From assembly GCA_963585895.1 (NCBI GenBank), contig OY757939.1:31720530-31784529 (forward strand): 64,000 bases of DNA, read 5' to 3'. The DNA is from Sepioteuthis lessoniana. Its lineage: Eukaryota > Mollusca > Cephalopoda > Myopsida > Loliginidae. The position numbers were made by a program, and so were the translations under genes. Numbering within the stretch: position 1 is the first letter of the stretch; every line of letters begins with the position of its first letter. Below are positions 27,801-42,800 of the stretch, in pieces. The notes beneath the pieces are model-generated. The model was not told the origin of the DNA. It made no database searches and was given only the letters and a program-made list of their open reading frames with translations.

Positions 27801-30800
27801 ATAGCCCCAGAAATTCCCATATCAACTTTATTAAGTAAGCTAGACTTGCACAATTTAGAAAAGCAATCAACCACTATGCCACAGCAAACGTCATTGGACT
27901 CAACAGATATTTTAAAAACGGAAAAAATACCTTCTACAAAAAAGCTTGACTCAATGACATATTCATTAAGTACAACTGCAGTGCCAGTAATTCATCTAGA
28001 TGAATTAAAGGATAAAGATCAGAGAGAATTACAACCAGTGGAAAAGGAAATCTTGCAAGACAAAAAAGAATATTCAATAAGAAAAACTGATGTGTCTACT
28101 TCTAAAATGACTTCACATACATCAATGCATAAAAGCACCCCAAAAACACTAACATTATATGCTCAAACAGACATTGTAACAAGTCAAACTGAAGAACAAA
28201 TACCAACCATGGTCACATTTGAAAGGTATACACCCAAGAAAGATTTCATTAAAATGCCTGTACTCCAAACAGTAAAGCATGTCTCAACAATTCAAGCAGA
28301 CAAAAATGTATCTTCCTTGCCTACATTTCAACCTACACAAACTGATGCGGAAGATAAAATTTCAATGAAAGTCTTATCAGCAAAAACTGACATTTTAGAA
28401 ATCAAAGTAGAAAATACTACCAAAGTGGATACCACTCATAAATCATCTTTGTTAACATCTGAAACAACACAGATTGATGCATCTACGCAACAACTGACTC
28501 AGTCACACACAAGTGAAAAAATACCTTCACCGAGTGAGAAGCATGTTTTAACGCAAAAAATACATACATTGGCACTGATTTCAAGTCTGATTTTCCCGCC
28601 GCAAGTGACAATATCAGATAAAAAGATTCTCACCGACCAAGCAACAGTTGCACCAAAAACAGACTTAGTAGTTTTAGCAGCAAAAACAAATACTTTAAAA
28701 CCTTTATTGACCACACCAGTTATTGTGATGAATTTGACTAGCACACCAACATTAAAAAGTCACATACCAGAATTAACACTAGTAACATCTGATTTCAATA
28801 ATACAACAGTAAAACAGTTATTTTACACAAAATTATTTATGCAAATCCCTTTTTCAAAAACACCTGAAACTTATAGCAAAACTACAATGATTGAAAAATT
28901 ATTATCTCCTGAATCTGTACATATTTCTCAAAAAGAATATGATGAAGGTGTGAGAACAAAATCATTGAGCAGAGAAACCAGGATGCATACACTAGATCAT
29001 AGTAGATGGGACAAAACTATATACCGAACAACAGATAGATTAACAATTGCAGAAGAGCTAAGTGCAACAACGGATCAAAGGATTCAAAAGGCATCACAAT
29101 TATTATCATCATCACCATCGCTAGAACTATATACTGAGAAAAGTATTTCCACGCCCAAAACAAAAGACAGAACTTCACTGAGAACATCGACTGAATCAAT
29201 AGTTGATAAAACACAGACAAAAGACACGAGTCTTACCAAAAGGCATACTTCAGAAACGTACGATATATCGTCAACAACAAAGGCCATGAAATCAGTTGAT
29301 AGTTTAATAATGTCAACTGAAAAAACAGTTTCAGATCGTGAAGTATCAACAACACAAAGGAAAATATTAATTACAGACGAAGCAGATTCACCCATCATTC
29401 CTCCAAAGAAACGGACTTCCAAATTACTTCTAGATTTGACGTTACCAACGAAAACTATACAATTTGACCAAGACACTTTGACAGATCATAAAATAGTAAC
29501 AACACTGATTAAAACTGCAACAAAAGAACCAAAATTTAGTCATGAATGTGACATTCTGTGTGCAACACCAGCAGTAGAGGTAGATATTTCTACTACAGTG
29601 CAAGAACTTTCTGTGCCAACTTCATTAAGTAAGTTTGACTCGCGTGATTTAGAAAAGCAACCAACAACAATGTCACAGCAAAAGTTATCGAAATCAACAG
29701 ATATTTTTAAAACAGAAAAACCGCTTTCTACAAAGAAGCTTGACTCAACGACATCTTTATTAAGTACAACAGCAATGCTGGCAATCCATGCTGCTAAATT
29801 AAGCGATACACATCGCAAAGAAACACCCCTACTGGAAAGAGAAATGTTGCAAGACAAAAACGAATATTCAGTAGGAAAAACAGTTATGCCTACTTCCGCA
29901 GTGAGTAAATATCATACATCACAGAAAATAGCGACTACAATCTCCACAGTAAAAACACCAGCTTTACATACACCAACAGGGTTTGTAACGGTGAGAACTG
30001 AAAAAAAAACACCTATTCTGTCTCCATTCGAAATGGACTCATTTGATAGTCAGACAAATTTGATGGGACTGTCTGAACTTCAAACCGTAAAGCACGTCTC
30101 AACGATTCAAGCTGACAAGAACGTCTCTTCATTATCCACATTTCAACCTTCACAAACCGACATGTTAGATAGTAAAGTAGAAAATATGACCACAGGGATA
30201 ACCATAAAGCCATCACCTTTGTTAACATCTGAAACAACACAGATCCATGTATCTGAATATGAACAGACTAAGACAGACAGTCGTGAAATGAAAACTTCAA
30301 CTGACAAGCTAGTTTCAACACAAAAAATATATAATAAAACAATGGCGCTGACATCAAGTCTGACTTTGCTACCAAAAGTCCCTATGTCAACTGACAGTAT
30401 TCCCTCTGAAGAACCAATGGTTGCACCTAAAATTCGCTACACAGTTTCGGCAACAAAAGCAGACAGTTTAAAACATTCTTTCACTACTTCAAAGCTTCTA
30501 TCGGCAGATATTGCGACAAGCGGATCAACCTTGAAACCAAGAGTAAAGACAGATGACTTCATTGATCAATCAACAAAGCTGTCATTTCATACAAAACTAA
30601 CTAAGCCAATCACTTCTTCACAAAGTTTTGAAACTCACAGTAAATCTACAAAGTTTGGTAAGGTATCGCACCTTACATCTGCCAGTATTACTCAAAAAGA
30701 ATATGACGAACGTGTTAGAACTAAATTACTGAGCACTAAAATCAAGACACAGACAATAGAAGAGACTACATGGGATAAAACTTTACATCATATCAGAGAT

Positions 30801-33800
30801 AAATTAATTGAAAAAAAGCTAAATACAATCACAGCCCAACCAATACAACCAGCACCATCATCATCATCATCATCATCATCAATAACATTATCTCCAGAAA
30901 TATACACAGAAAAAAGCCTTTTCCCAACAAAAACAAAAGAAAGTACTTCTTCGCTGAGAACATCAGTTCCATCAATAGGTGATACAATAAAGATTAGAGA
31001 TATGAGTTACACCAAACTGCATATTGATAAAACACATGAAATACCGTCAACGACAGCAATAACCAGCTCAGTTGATAAAATTGAAAAAACTGTTTCAAGA
31101 CATGAAATATTGGGAACACGGTGGGAAATATTAACCACGGACAAAGTAGATTCACTCCCTACTCAAACAACGAAAGACACGTTAAAGCTATTACAAGATT
31201 CGATATCATCTAGCAAAACTACTCCAACTGACCAAAGAACTATAACTGATCAGAAAACAGCAAAAAGAGCAATGGCGACAGCTGCAAGTGATTTACAACT
31301 TAGTCCCGAATGTGATATTCTGTGTGCTACACCTGCAATAGAAGTGGATATTTCTACTATAGCACCAGAAATTTTCATGCCAACTTCATTAAGTAAGATT
31401 GACTTGCGTGATTTAGAAAAGCAACCAACAACAATGCCACAACAAATGTCATCGAAATCAACAGATATCTTAAAAACGGAAAAACTGATTTCTACAAAGA
31501 AGTCTGACACAACATCTTTATCAAGCACAGCTAAATTGCCGACAATTCAGGAAGCAAAATTCAACGATACATATCATACAGAAATACGCCCACTGGAAAT
31601 ACAAACTTTACCAGACGAGAAAGAACATTCTCTCGGAAAAACAGATATGTCTACGTCTGCAATGAGTAAATATACGTCAGAGAAAATAGCGACTACAATG
31701 GCCACTATAAAAACACCAGCTATACATACTCAAACAGACTTTGTAACAATGCTAACTGAAGAGGAAATACCTATCATAGCGGCATTCGAAATGCACTCAA
31801 GTGATGCACACAAGAAAATTTTCTCTAAAGTACCTGTATTTCAAAAAAGAAAAAACATCTCAACAATTCAAGCAATAGAAAATATGTCTTCATTGCCTAC
31901 TTTTCAACCATCACAAACTGATAAAGATGATAATACTACAATTAAAGTTTCATTTGTAGAAACCGAGATGTTAAAAAGCGAAGTAGAAAATATAACCATA
32001 TTGGGTACCACTTATAAATCATCTTTTTTAACACCTGAAACAACAGGGATTGATGTACTGGAGCATGAACAAACTAAGGCGTATAGCAGCGAACAAAAAT
32101 TTGATAAGCACGTTTCAACACAAAAAATACAAAATAAAACATTAGCATTGATTTCGAATCTGACGGTCCAACCTAAAATGACCACATCGCTTGATAAGAT
32201 TTTCACTAAAAAAACAACAATTGCTCGAGAAACTGATTTTATTGATACAGTAGCGAAAACAGATAGGTTAAAATCTTCATTAACCTCACCAGAACCAGTC
32301 TTGATAGATGTATTAACAAGCAGACAGACCCTGAAATCAACAGTAAGGACACCTGTTTCTAATGATCAAACAGTAAAACTGTTATGGAACACGAAAATAA
32401 CTAAACAAATCCCCTTTTCAACAAATCGTGAAAGTCCCTTTAAATCTACAATGTCGCAAATGTTATCATCTCCAAAATCAACACGTATGTTTCAAAAAGA
32501 TGTTGAACGTACTAGAACAAAATTACAGAGCTCTGAAGTAAAAACACATAAAATTGATCATAGCAGAGGGGACACAAGTGTTCACTCAATGACAGATAAT
32601 TTGACAAGTGCAGAAGAGCTAGGTGCAACCACACATCAACAATTTCAACTTGCACCATCATCAACATTTCAAGAACCATACAGCAAAAAAAGAATATCCA
32701 CAACACAAACAGAAAAAATAACTCCTTTACTGACAACATCAACTCTACCAATACTTGATACAACACAACTAAGAGATACTAATTACACAAAATTATATGT
32801 AGATAAAACACATGAGATACCATCAACCAGAAAACCTACCAGCCCAATTGATATGTTACAAACATCAACTATAAAAGCAGTTTCAACAAGAGATGTATCA
32901 GATACCCAAAAGGAAATATTAACTACCGACAAAACAGATACAATAATTACTCAAGCAACAAAACAGACGTCCAAACAATTAAAAGATTTGATTTCGCCGG
33001 ATCACAAAATAGTAAGAGCATTGACGACAGCAGCAAGCCATCCACAACTTAGTCCCGAATGTGATATTCTGTGTGCTACACCTGCAATAGAGACAGACAC
33101 TTCTACTATAACACCAGAAATTTTCATGCCAACTTCATTAAGTAAGATTGACCTGCGTGATTTAGAAAAGCAACCAACAACAATGACACAACTAAAGTCA
33201 TCGAAATCAACAGATATTTTAAAAACGGAAAAACCGCTTTCTATAAAGAAGCCTGACTCAACAACATCATTTTTAAGTACCACAGCAATGCCGGAAATCC
33301 ATGAAGCAAAATTAAGTGATACAGAGAGTAAAGAATCACATCCTTTGAAAATAAAATCTTTGTATGTATCTGATTCGATTCAGTCTTTACGAACTGCCAA
33401 AAGCGTTTCCAAACAAAAAACACATATTACAACATTGCCACTGACATCAAGTCAAACTCTCTCACCAAAAGTAACTATGACAGAAGATAAGATTCTCACT
33501 GAAGGAACAGCAGTTGCACCCAAAACAGAAAAACACGTCTTAACAATTCAAGCAGACAAGAACGTATCTTCATTGCTGACATTTCAACCTACTGACTCAG
33601 TTGATAAAACTCCAACCAAAATCATATCTCTAAAAACCGACACTTTAGAAAGCAAAGTAGAAAATGCTACCACAATAGTAACCACACAGAAATCATCTAA
33701 ACTGCCAGTATTTCAAATAGTAAAGCATATCTCAACACTTCAAGCAGATCAGAACGCATCTTCATTGCCTACTTTTCAACCTGCAGAAACCAATAAGACA

Positions 33801-36800
33801 TCAATTAAAATCTCATCTGCAAAAACCAACATGTTAGAGAGTAAAATAGGAAACACTACCTCAATAGTTACTACTAAAACATCAGCTTTGTTGACATCTG
33901 CAAGAGCACGAATTGGTATATCTGAAGAACAACTACCTTGGACACACAGCACCGAAAAAACAACTTTAACTGAGAAAGAAGTGTTAACACCACAAACTTA
34001 TAATCAAACATTGGCACTGACTTCAATTGAGACATATCTTCCTAAAGTCTACACATTCCTTGATAAGATTCTCACTGAAAAAACAATTGCACCCGACACT
34101 GACGTAATAGTAACGGCAGCAAAAACAGATAGCTTAAAAACTTCAGTGACTACAATGGAACCTCTCAGAACAGATAGACAGATGAGCGAACCAACCCTGA
34201 AGTCAAGAATAACGATACCTGATTTCACAAACGAAGCAATTAAACTAACACTTCCCAGAAAAGTGACTAAGCAAATCACCACTTTAACAACTCCAGAAAT
34301 TTCCAAGAAAACTACAACGTTTGAAAATTTGTCCTCTCCAGAATTTGCAGGTAGTTCTCAAGAGCAATATTATGAAGGTGTTAGAACGAAATTACTGAGC
34401 CTAGTAAGCAAACGACACACCATAGAATACAGAACATTGGACAAAAGTATTTACACGCCGACAGATAAATTAACAAGAACAGACAAGATAGATATAACCA
34501 CTACTCAACCAAGTCAATCATCATCATTAGCAACTTCACCAACAGTACCACCTATCAAAAAAAGTCTTTCCACAATACATACAAAAGAACGCACTACGTT
34601 GCAGACAGCACCAAGTACATCAATTGTTGATACAACACGGATAAGAAATACCACACACACCAAAATGCAAACGGATGAAATACATGATATACCATCGAGG
34701 AACAATATTACCAGCCTAATTAAAACACAAATAATTTCAACTGGAAAAACAGATCCAAAACACAAAGTATCAGGGTCGCAAATGGAAGAATTAACAACTG
34801 ATGAAGTAGATTCAGTCACTATTCAAACATCTAAAGAGACTTTAAGTCAATTACAAGATTCGATTTCTCCGAAGAAAACTGTGTTAATTGACGAAGGTGC
34901 TTTGAAAGATCATAAAATAGCAACATCATTGACAACAGCAGCAAGCGATTCTCTACTTACTTCCGAATGTGATATTCTATGCGCTACACCTGCAGTAGAA
35001 AAAGATATTTCTACTATAGCAAAGGAACTTTCCATGTCAACATCATTAAGCATGAGTGATTTGGAAAATGTATTGACAACAATGCCACAGCAAAAGTCAT
35101 CGAAATCAACAGATATTTTAAAGACGGAAAAACAGTTTTCTACAAAGAAGCTTGGGTCACTGACATCTTTATTAAGTACAACTTCAATGCCAGCAATCTA
35201 CAAAACCAAATTTAGCGATACACCCCGTACAGAAAAACATCCATTGCAAATACAAACTTTGAAAGACGAAAAAGAATATTTGATAAGAAAAACAGATATA
35301 TCTACGTCTACAATGAGTAAATATCATATGTCAGAGAAAATACAGACTATAATCTCCACTGTGAAATTACCAACTTTACGTACCCCAAAAGACTTTCTAA
35401 CAACGCGAACTGAACCTGCACGTATTTCTCTAAAGGAATATGATGAGCTTCTCAGGACAAAATTACCGAGCCCAGAATACAAACCGCAATCAATAGAACA
35501 TAATACATGGGATACGACTGTTTACCCTACGATAGATAAAGTTACAACTGCAGAAGAACAAGCTGCCATCACGCATGAACAATTTGAAATTACACCAACA
35601 TCATCTCAAGAACCATACAGCGAAAAAAGCATTTCCACAACACAAACAAAAGCAAGTACTCCTTTACTGACATCATCAGCTCTATCAATAGTTGATACAA
35701 CACAGATAGATACCACTCACACTAAAATGCATAAAGTTAAAACCCATGAGATACCGTTGACAACAAAGGTTAGCAGACCAATTGATACGGTCTTGATATC
35801 AACTGTAAAAACAGTTTTAACTCCTGAGATATCAGGTACACAAAAGGAAATATCAACCATAGATAAAGCAGGTTCACCTACCACTCACATAACAAAACAA
35901 ACCTCCAAACTGTTACAAGATTTGTTTTATCTGGGGAAAACTACTCCAACAGATCAAGTCGCTTTTACTGATCACAAAACAGTTACAACACTGCCCCCAA
36001 CAGCAACTGATCAACAACTTACCCCAGAATGTGATATTCTGTGTGCTACGCCTGCTATAGAAGTAGATATTTTTACTACAGCACAAGAACGTTTTCTTCC
36101 AACTTCAGTAAGTAGCATTGATTCTGAAAAGGAACCCACTACAATGTCACAGAAAAAGCCATCGAAATCAACAGTTATTCTAAAAACGGAAAAACCGATA
36201 TCTAGAAAGAAGTTTGATTCAAAAACATCTTCATTAAGTACAATTGCAATGGAAACAATCCACAAAACCAAATTTAGCGATACACATCGTACAGAAACAC
36301 ATCCATTGCAAATACAAACTTTGAAAGACGAGAAAGAATATTTAGTAAGTAAAACAGATATATCTACTTCTGTAATGAGTAAATATCATACGTCAGAGAA
36401 AATACCGACATCAACGTCCACTGTAGAAACTTTACATACCCCAAAAGACTTTCTAACAACACGAACTAAAGAGATAATACCTACTATATCTACATTCAAA
36501 ACGGACACAATTGGTACAAGTGATGCACATTTTACTACAGTTCCAGTATTTCAAATAGTAAAACATGTTCCAACAATTCAAGCCGAAAAAAACTTATCTT
36601 CATTGCTGATATTTCGACTATCACAAACCGGTGCAGTTGATAAAATTCCTATCAAAATTTCATCAGCACAAACTGACATATTAGATAGTAAAGTAGAAAA
36701 CATGACCACAGAGATAACGACAAAGACATCATCTTTATTAACATCTGAAAAGACACGGATCGATGTATCTGAACATGAACGGACTAAGATCCTCAGCACA

Positions 36801-39800
36801 AAAATAAAAACTTCATCAACTGGTAAGCAGGTTTCAATACCAAAAATATCTAAGAAAACATTGGCACTGACATCAAGTTTAACGCTACTACCGAAAGTCA
36901 CTGTTTCTGTCGATAAGATTCTCTCTGAAGAACCAACGGTCGTACCTGAAACTGGCTTCATAGTTTCATCAGCAAAAACAGATAGTTTAAAACCTTCACT
37001 AGCTATACTAGAACTTCTATTGACAGATATTATGACAGATCTGACAAGTAGACCAACCATGAAACCAAGTATAACGACACCTGACTTCAGTGATCAAACA
37101 GAAAAGCAGTCAGTTCCCACAAATATAACAATGCAAATTGTCTCTTCAACAATTCCTGAAATTCACAGCAAATCTACAATGTTAGAAAAGTTATCATCCT
37201 CTGAATCAGCAAGAAATTTTCAAAAGGAATATGAAGACGTCAGATCAAAATTACAGAGCCCTGAATACAAACCACATACAACAGAACATAGTACAGGGGA
37301 TACAACTTTTTATCCTACGACAGATAAAGTAAACATTTCAGGAGAGCTAAATGCAACTACAGGTCAAACAATTCCACCAACATCAACAGAATCACTAGAA
37401 CCATATACTAAAAAAATAATTTCCACAACACATACAAAAGAAATAACTTCTTCGCTGGGTACATCAATTGTACCAATCATAGATACAACACCGATAAGAG
37501 ACACTAGTCAAACTAAAACACAGGAGAATAAAACGCAAGAGATACAGTCAACAAAAATAGTAACCAGTCCAATTGCTACGATGATAATGTCAACTAAAAA
37601 ACAAGTTTTAAAACGTGAACTATCAGGAAGACGAACAGAAAGATACACAGATAAATCAGATTTACTTACCACTCAATCAAAGAAACCAACGTCAAAAATA
37701 TTACATTTGTTTTCACCAAGTAAACATCTAGTAATCCATAAAGCCTCTTTGACAGATCGCAAAATAGAAGGAGTATTGATGACAGCAGCAAGCCATTCAC
37801 AACTTAGTCCCGAATGTGATATTCTGTGTGCTACGCCAGCAATAAATATAGATACTTCTACTATAGCACCAGAAATTTCCATGCCAACTTCATTAAGTAA
37901 GATTGATTCGCGCGATTTGGAAAAGCAACCAACTACAGTGCAACGGCAAATATCGTCAAAATCAGATATTTTAAAAACGGAAAAACCGCTTTTTACAAAG
38001 AAGCCTGACCTTACGACATCTTTATTAAGTACAACTGTAATGCCGGTAATGCATGGAGCGAAATTTAGCGATACAGATCGCACACAAACTTTGCAAGACG
38101 AAAAAGAATATTTTGCAAGAAAAATAAACATGTCTTCTTCTGCAGTGAGTAAATATCATACGTCAGAGAAAATAGCGACTACAATGTCTACAGTAGAAAA
38201 ACCAGCTTTACATACTCAAACTGATTTTATAACAATGCTAACTGAAGAGGAAATATCTACTATATCAAAATTCGAAACAGACAAAATATATACTCGTGAG
38301 GAAGATTTCTCTAAAGCACCACTTTTTCGCACAGTAAAACACATCTCAACTATTCAGGCAGAAATGAACGTGTCTTCATTGCCCACTTTTCAATCAATAG
38401 AAACTGTTAAATTTGATGAAATCTCAACAACCGATCAATCTGTGAAAACTGACATATTAGACAGAAAAGTAGAAAATGATACCACAACAGTTACCAATTA
38501 TACTTCATCTTTGTTAAAATCAGACGGTACACAAGTTGAGAGAAAACTGACAGAGGTACAAACCACTGACAGAAAAACTTCACCAACTGATAAGCAAGTT
38601 GTCACACAAGAAATACACGACAAAACACTCGGAATGATTTCAAGTCCAACTATCAATCCCAAAGTGACAATTTCAGTTGATAGAATTACCACTGAAAAAC
38701 CAACACTTACACCGGAAACTGATTTGATAGTTTGGACAGCAGCAAAAACAGATAGTCTAAAACCTTCACTGACAACACCAGAATCTCTATCAACAGATAG
38801 AATGACAAATCTGATAACAGCACGCACACTGAAAAGTCACAGACCAGCATTAACAATGATGACAACTGATTTCAGTAGTCAAACAGAAAAGCTGCCATTA
38901 CCCACGAATCTAACTAAGCAAATCACCTTTTCAAAAGCTCCTGATACTCACAGTAAAACTACAATAATTGATAGGTTCTCATTTCTTGAATCTACACATA
39001 TTTCCAAAAAGGAGTATGATGAAGGTGTTAGAACAAAATTACTGAGCCCTGAATACAAGCCACACACAACAGAACATAGTACAACAGATAAATTGACAAG
39101 TGCAGAAGAGCTAGGTGCAACCACACATCAACAATTTCAACTGGCACCATCATCAACATTTCAAGAACCATACAGCAAAAAAAGAATATCCACAACACAA
39201 ACAGAAAAAATAACTCCTTTACTGACAACATCAACTCTACCAATACTTGATACAACACAACTAAGAGATACTAATTACACAAAATTATATGTAGATAAAA
39301 TACATGAGATACCATCAACCAGAAAACCTACCAGCCCAATTGATATGTTACAAACATCAACTATAAAAGCAGTTTCAACAAGAGATGTATCAGATACCCA
39401 AAAGGAAATATTAACTACCGACAAAACAGATACAATAATTACTCAAGCAACAAAACAGACGTCCAAACAATTAAAAGATTTGATTTCGCCGGATCACAAA
39501 ATAGTAAGAGCATTGACGACAGCAGCAAGCCATCCACAACTTAGTCCCGAATGTGATATTCTGTGTGCTACACCTGCAATAGAGACAGACACTTCTACTA
39601 TAACACCAGAAATTTTCATGCCAACTTCATTAAGTAAGATTGACTTGCGTGATTTAGAAAAGCAACCAACAACAATGTCACAACTAAAGTCATCGAAATC
39701 AACAGATATTTTAAAAACGGAAAAACCGCTTTCTATAAAGAAGCCTGACTCAACAACATCATTAAGTACTACAGTAATGCCAGAAATCCTTGAAGCGAAA

Positions 39801-42800
39801 TTTAGTGATACAGAGCATACAGGAATACGTCAATTAGAAATACAAGACGAAATAGAATATTTAGCAAGAAAAACAGACATGTCTACATTTACAATGAGTA
39901 AATATCATACACCAGAAGAAATACCAACTTCAATTTCCACTCCAGAAAAACCATCTTTACATACTCAAACAGACTTTATGATAATACGAACAGAAGAGAA
40001 AATACCTTCTATATCTACATTTGAAACGCATCCCATAGATATACGTGAGAAAAAATTCACTGTAGTGCCTGTACTTCAAGCAATAAAACACGTCTCAACA
40101 CTTCAAGCAGACAAAAATGTATCTTCATTGACTACATTTCAACCTACACAAACCGATGCAGTTGTTAAAATTCCAATGGAAGTATCATCGACAAAAATAT
40201 TAGATAGTAAAGTAGAAAATATGACCACAGGGATAACAATAAAGACATCATCTTTGTCTACTTATGTACCAAGCACAACCACATCTATGGGAAAAACCAT
40301 TAAAATGTTTACTCTCGGACCACGAGCACTGCATACTCAAACAAAGAGTATAACAAGACAAACTGAAGACAGTCTACTTTCAATGGCAGCACTCGATACA
40401 GACTCCATGGATACACGTGAGAAAAAAGTTATTAAAGAGCCTGTATTTCAGACAGTAAAACAAGTCACAACAATTAAGGTAGACAAAAATCTATCTTCGC
40501 TGCCTCTATTTCAACCTACACAAACTGATGTAGTTGATAAAATTTCAAGCAAAGTCTCATTGGTACAAACGGACATGTTTGAAAGGAAAGTAGAAAATAC
40601 TACAACAATGCTTACCACTCAACCATCATCATTGTTAACACCTGAAGCAACACAGATCCATGTTCCTGAGTATAAAAAGACTAAGGCATACACCAGAGAA
40701 AGTAAAACTTTAACAACTGACAAGCAAATCATCCCAAAAAAAACATTGGCGCTGACCACAAGGTTAGTGCTCACACCTAAACTGACCACTTCAATTGATA
40801 AGATTCTCACAGAAGAACCAACAGTTACACCACAAACAGACTTGATAGTTTCAACATTAAAAACAGATAGGTTAAAACCTTCATTGATCACACTAAAACG
40901 TCTTATGAGTGGACCACCCATGAAATCAAGAGTAATGACAGCTAAACAATTTCAACTTACACCGTCATTATTTCAAGAACCATATCGTGAAAAAAGAATT
41001 TCCACACAACAAACAAAAGAGCGCACTTCGTCACTGACAACATCCAATACATCAATTGTTAATATAACACTGATGAGAGATACCACTCATACCGAATTAT
41101 ATGTAGATAAAACGCATGAGATACCATCATCAACAAATGTTAGCAGACCAATTGATATGTTGTTGATGTCAACAGTAAAAGCAGTTTCAACTGATGAAGA
41201 ATTGGATACACAGAAAGAAATATTAACCATGGACAAAGCAAGTTCACTCTCCATTCAAGCAACCAAACTGCCATCCAAACTATTACAAGATCTGATTTCA
41301 CCGGGAAGAACTATTGCAATTGACCAAACTACTTTTACAGATCCTAAAATAGCAGTAGCATTGACAACGGCAGAAACTGATCGACAACTGACCCCAGAAT
41401 GTGATATTTTGTGTGCTACGCCTGCAATAGAAGTAGATATTTCTACTAAAGCGAAAGAACTTTCTAAACCAACTTCTTTAACTCATGTTGATTTTAAAAA
41501 GCAACCAACAAAGAAATTTGATTCTATGACATTTTTATCAAATACAGCTGCAATGACAGCAATCCATGAAACGAAATTCAGAGATACAAGTCATACAGAA
41601 ACACGCCCATTGGAAAAAGAAACGTTACCAGACGAAAAAGAATACTCCTTGGGAAAAACAGAACTGCCTATTACTGCACTAAGTACATTTCCGTCACAAA
41701 AAATACCAATTACTACATCTAGTTTAAGAACGCGAGGTATACATAAACAAAAAGATTATGTTAGAATGCGAACTGAGGAGAAACCAACTATATCAACATT
41801 TAGAGCGGACCTAATAGATACAGGAAAAGAAAATTTCACTACCTTTTCTTTACTTCAAACAATAAAACACACCCCAACAATTCTTGCAGACAAAAACATT
41901 TCTCCATTACTCACATTTCAACCATCAGAAACTGATGCACTTGAAAAAATTTCAATCAAGGCTTCATCGGCACAAAGTGATATGTTATATAGTAATATAG
42001 AAAATATGACCACAGGGATAACGACTAACATATCAGCTTTGTTAACATTCAAAACAACGCAAAACGATGTATCTGAGTATGAACAAACTACGACCGACAG
42101 CATTGAAATAAAATCTTCACCAACTGACAAGCTAGTTTCAACACCAAAAATTTATGATAAAACTTTAGCACTGACTTCAAGTTTGACTGTTTTGCCAAAA
42201 GACACTATGTCTCTTGATAAGATTATCTCGGAAGAACCATCTGTTACACCTGGCGTTACCATTTCGGCAGTGCAAATAGATAGTTTAAAAACTTCACTTA
42301 TCACACCAGAACCGCTATCGACAGAGATTTTGACAAATCTGACGAGCAAGCCATTCCTAAAACCAACAAGAACGACAGCAGATTTCAGTGATCAAACAGA
42401 AAAGCTGTCATTACTCACAAAACTAACAGTAGAAATGACTTCTTCAACAATTCCTGATACTCATAGTAAATCTACAATATTAGAAAAGTTGTCATCCCCT
42501 GAATCTGCACGTATTTCTCTAAAGGAATATGATGAGCTTCTCAGGACAAAATTACTGAGCCCAGAATACAAACCGCAATCAATAGAACATAGTACATGGG
42601 ACACAACTGTTTACCCTACGACGGATAAAGCTACAACAGCAGCTGCCACTACGCATGAACAATTTGAAATTACACCAACATCATCTCAAGAACCATACAG
42701 CGAAAAAAGCATTTCCACAACACAAACAAAAGCAAGTACTCCTTTACTGACATCATCAGCTCTATCAATAGTTGATACAACACAGATAGATACCACTCAC

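Larger units (their letters stand above)
27753..41965 (+). repeat. array segment 2 (units 8-16)
   Basis: Boxes lie at 27753, 29547, 31311, 33060, 34968, 36030, 37815, 39552 and 41400. Most spacings are 1.74-1.91 kb. The 34968-36030 unit is short (1,062 bp) and appears to have lost an internal part. A (TCA)n run encoding polyserine lies near 30851-30880. The first six boxes vary little (CDILCATPA), and the residues after them alternate between VE and IE. Confidence 0.85.

Noticed and set aside
20219-33283. Near-identical minus-strand frames at 20219-20500 and 33002-33283, and similar families elsewhere in the array
   Set aside because: They repeat only because the plus-strand units repeat. 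They lie antisense to the Cys-box part of each unit.
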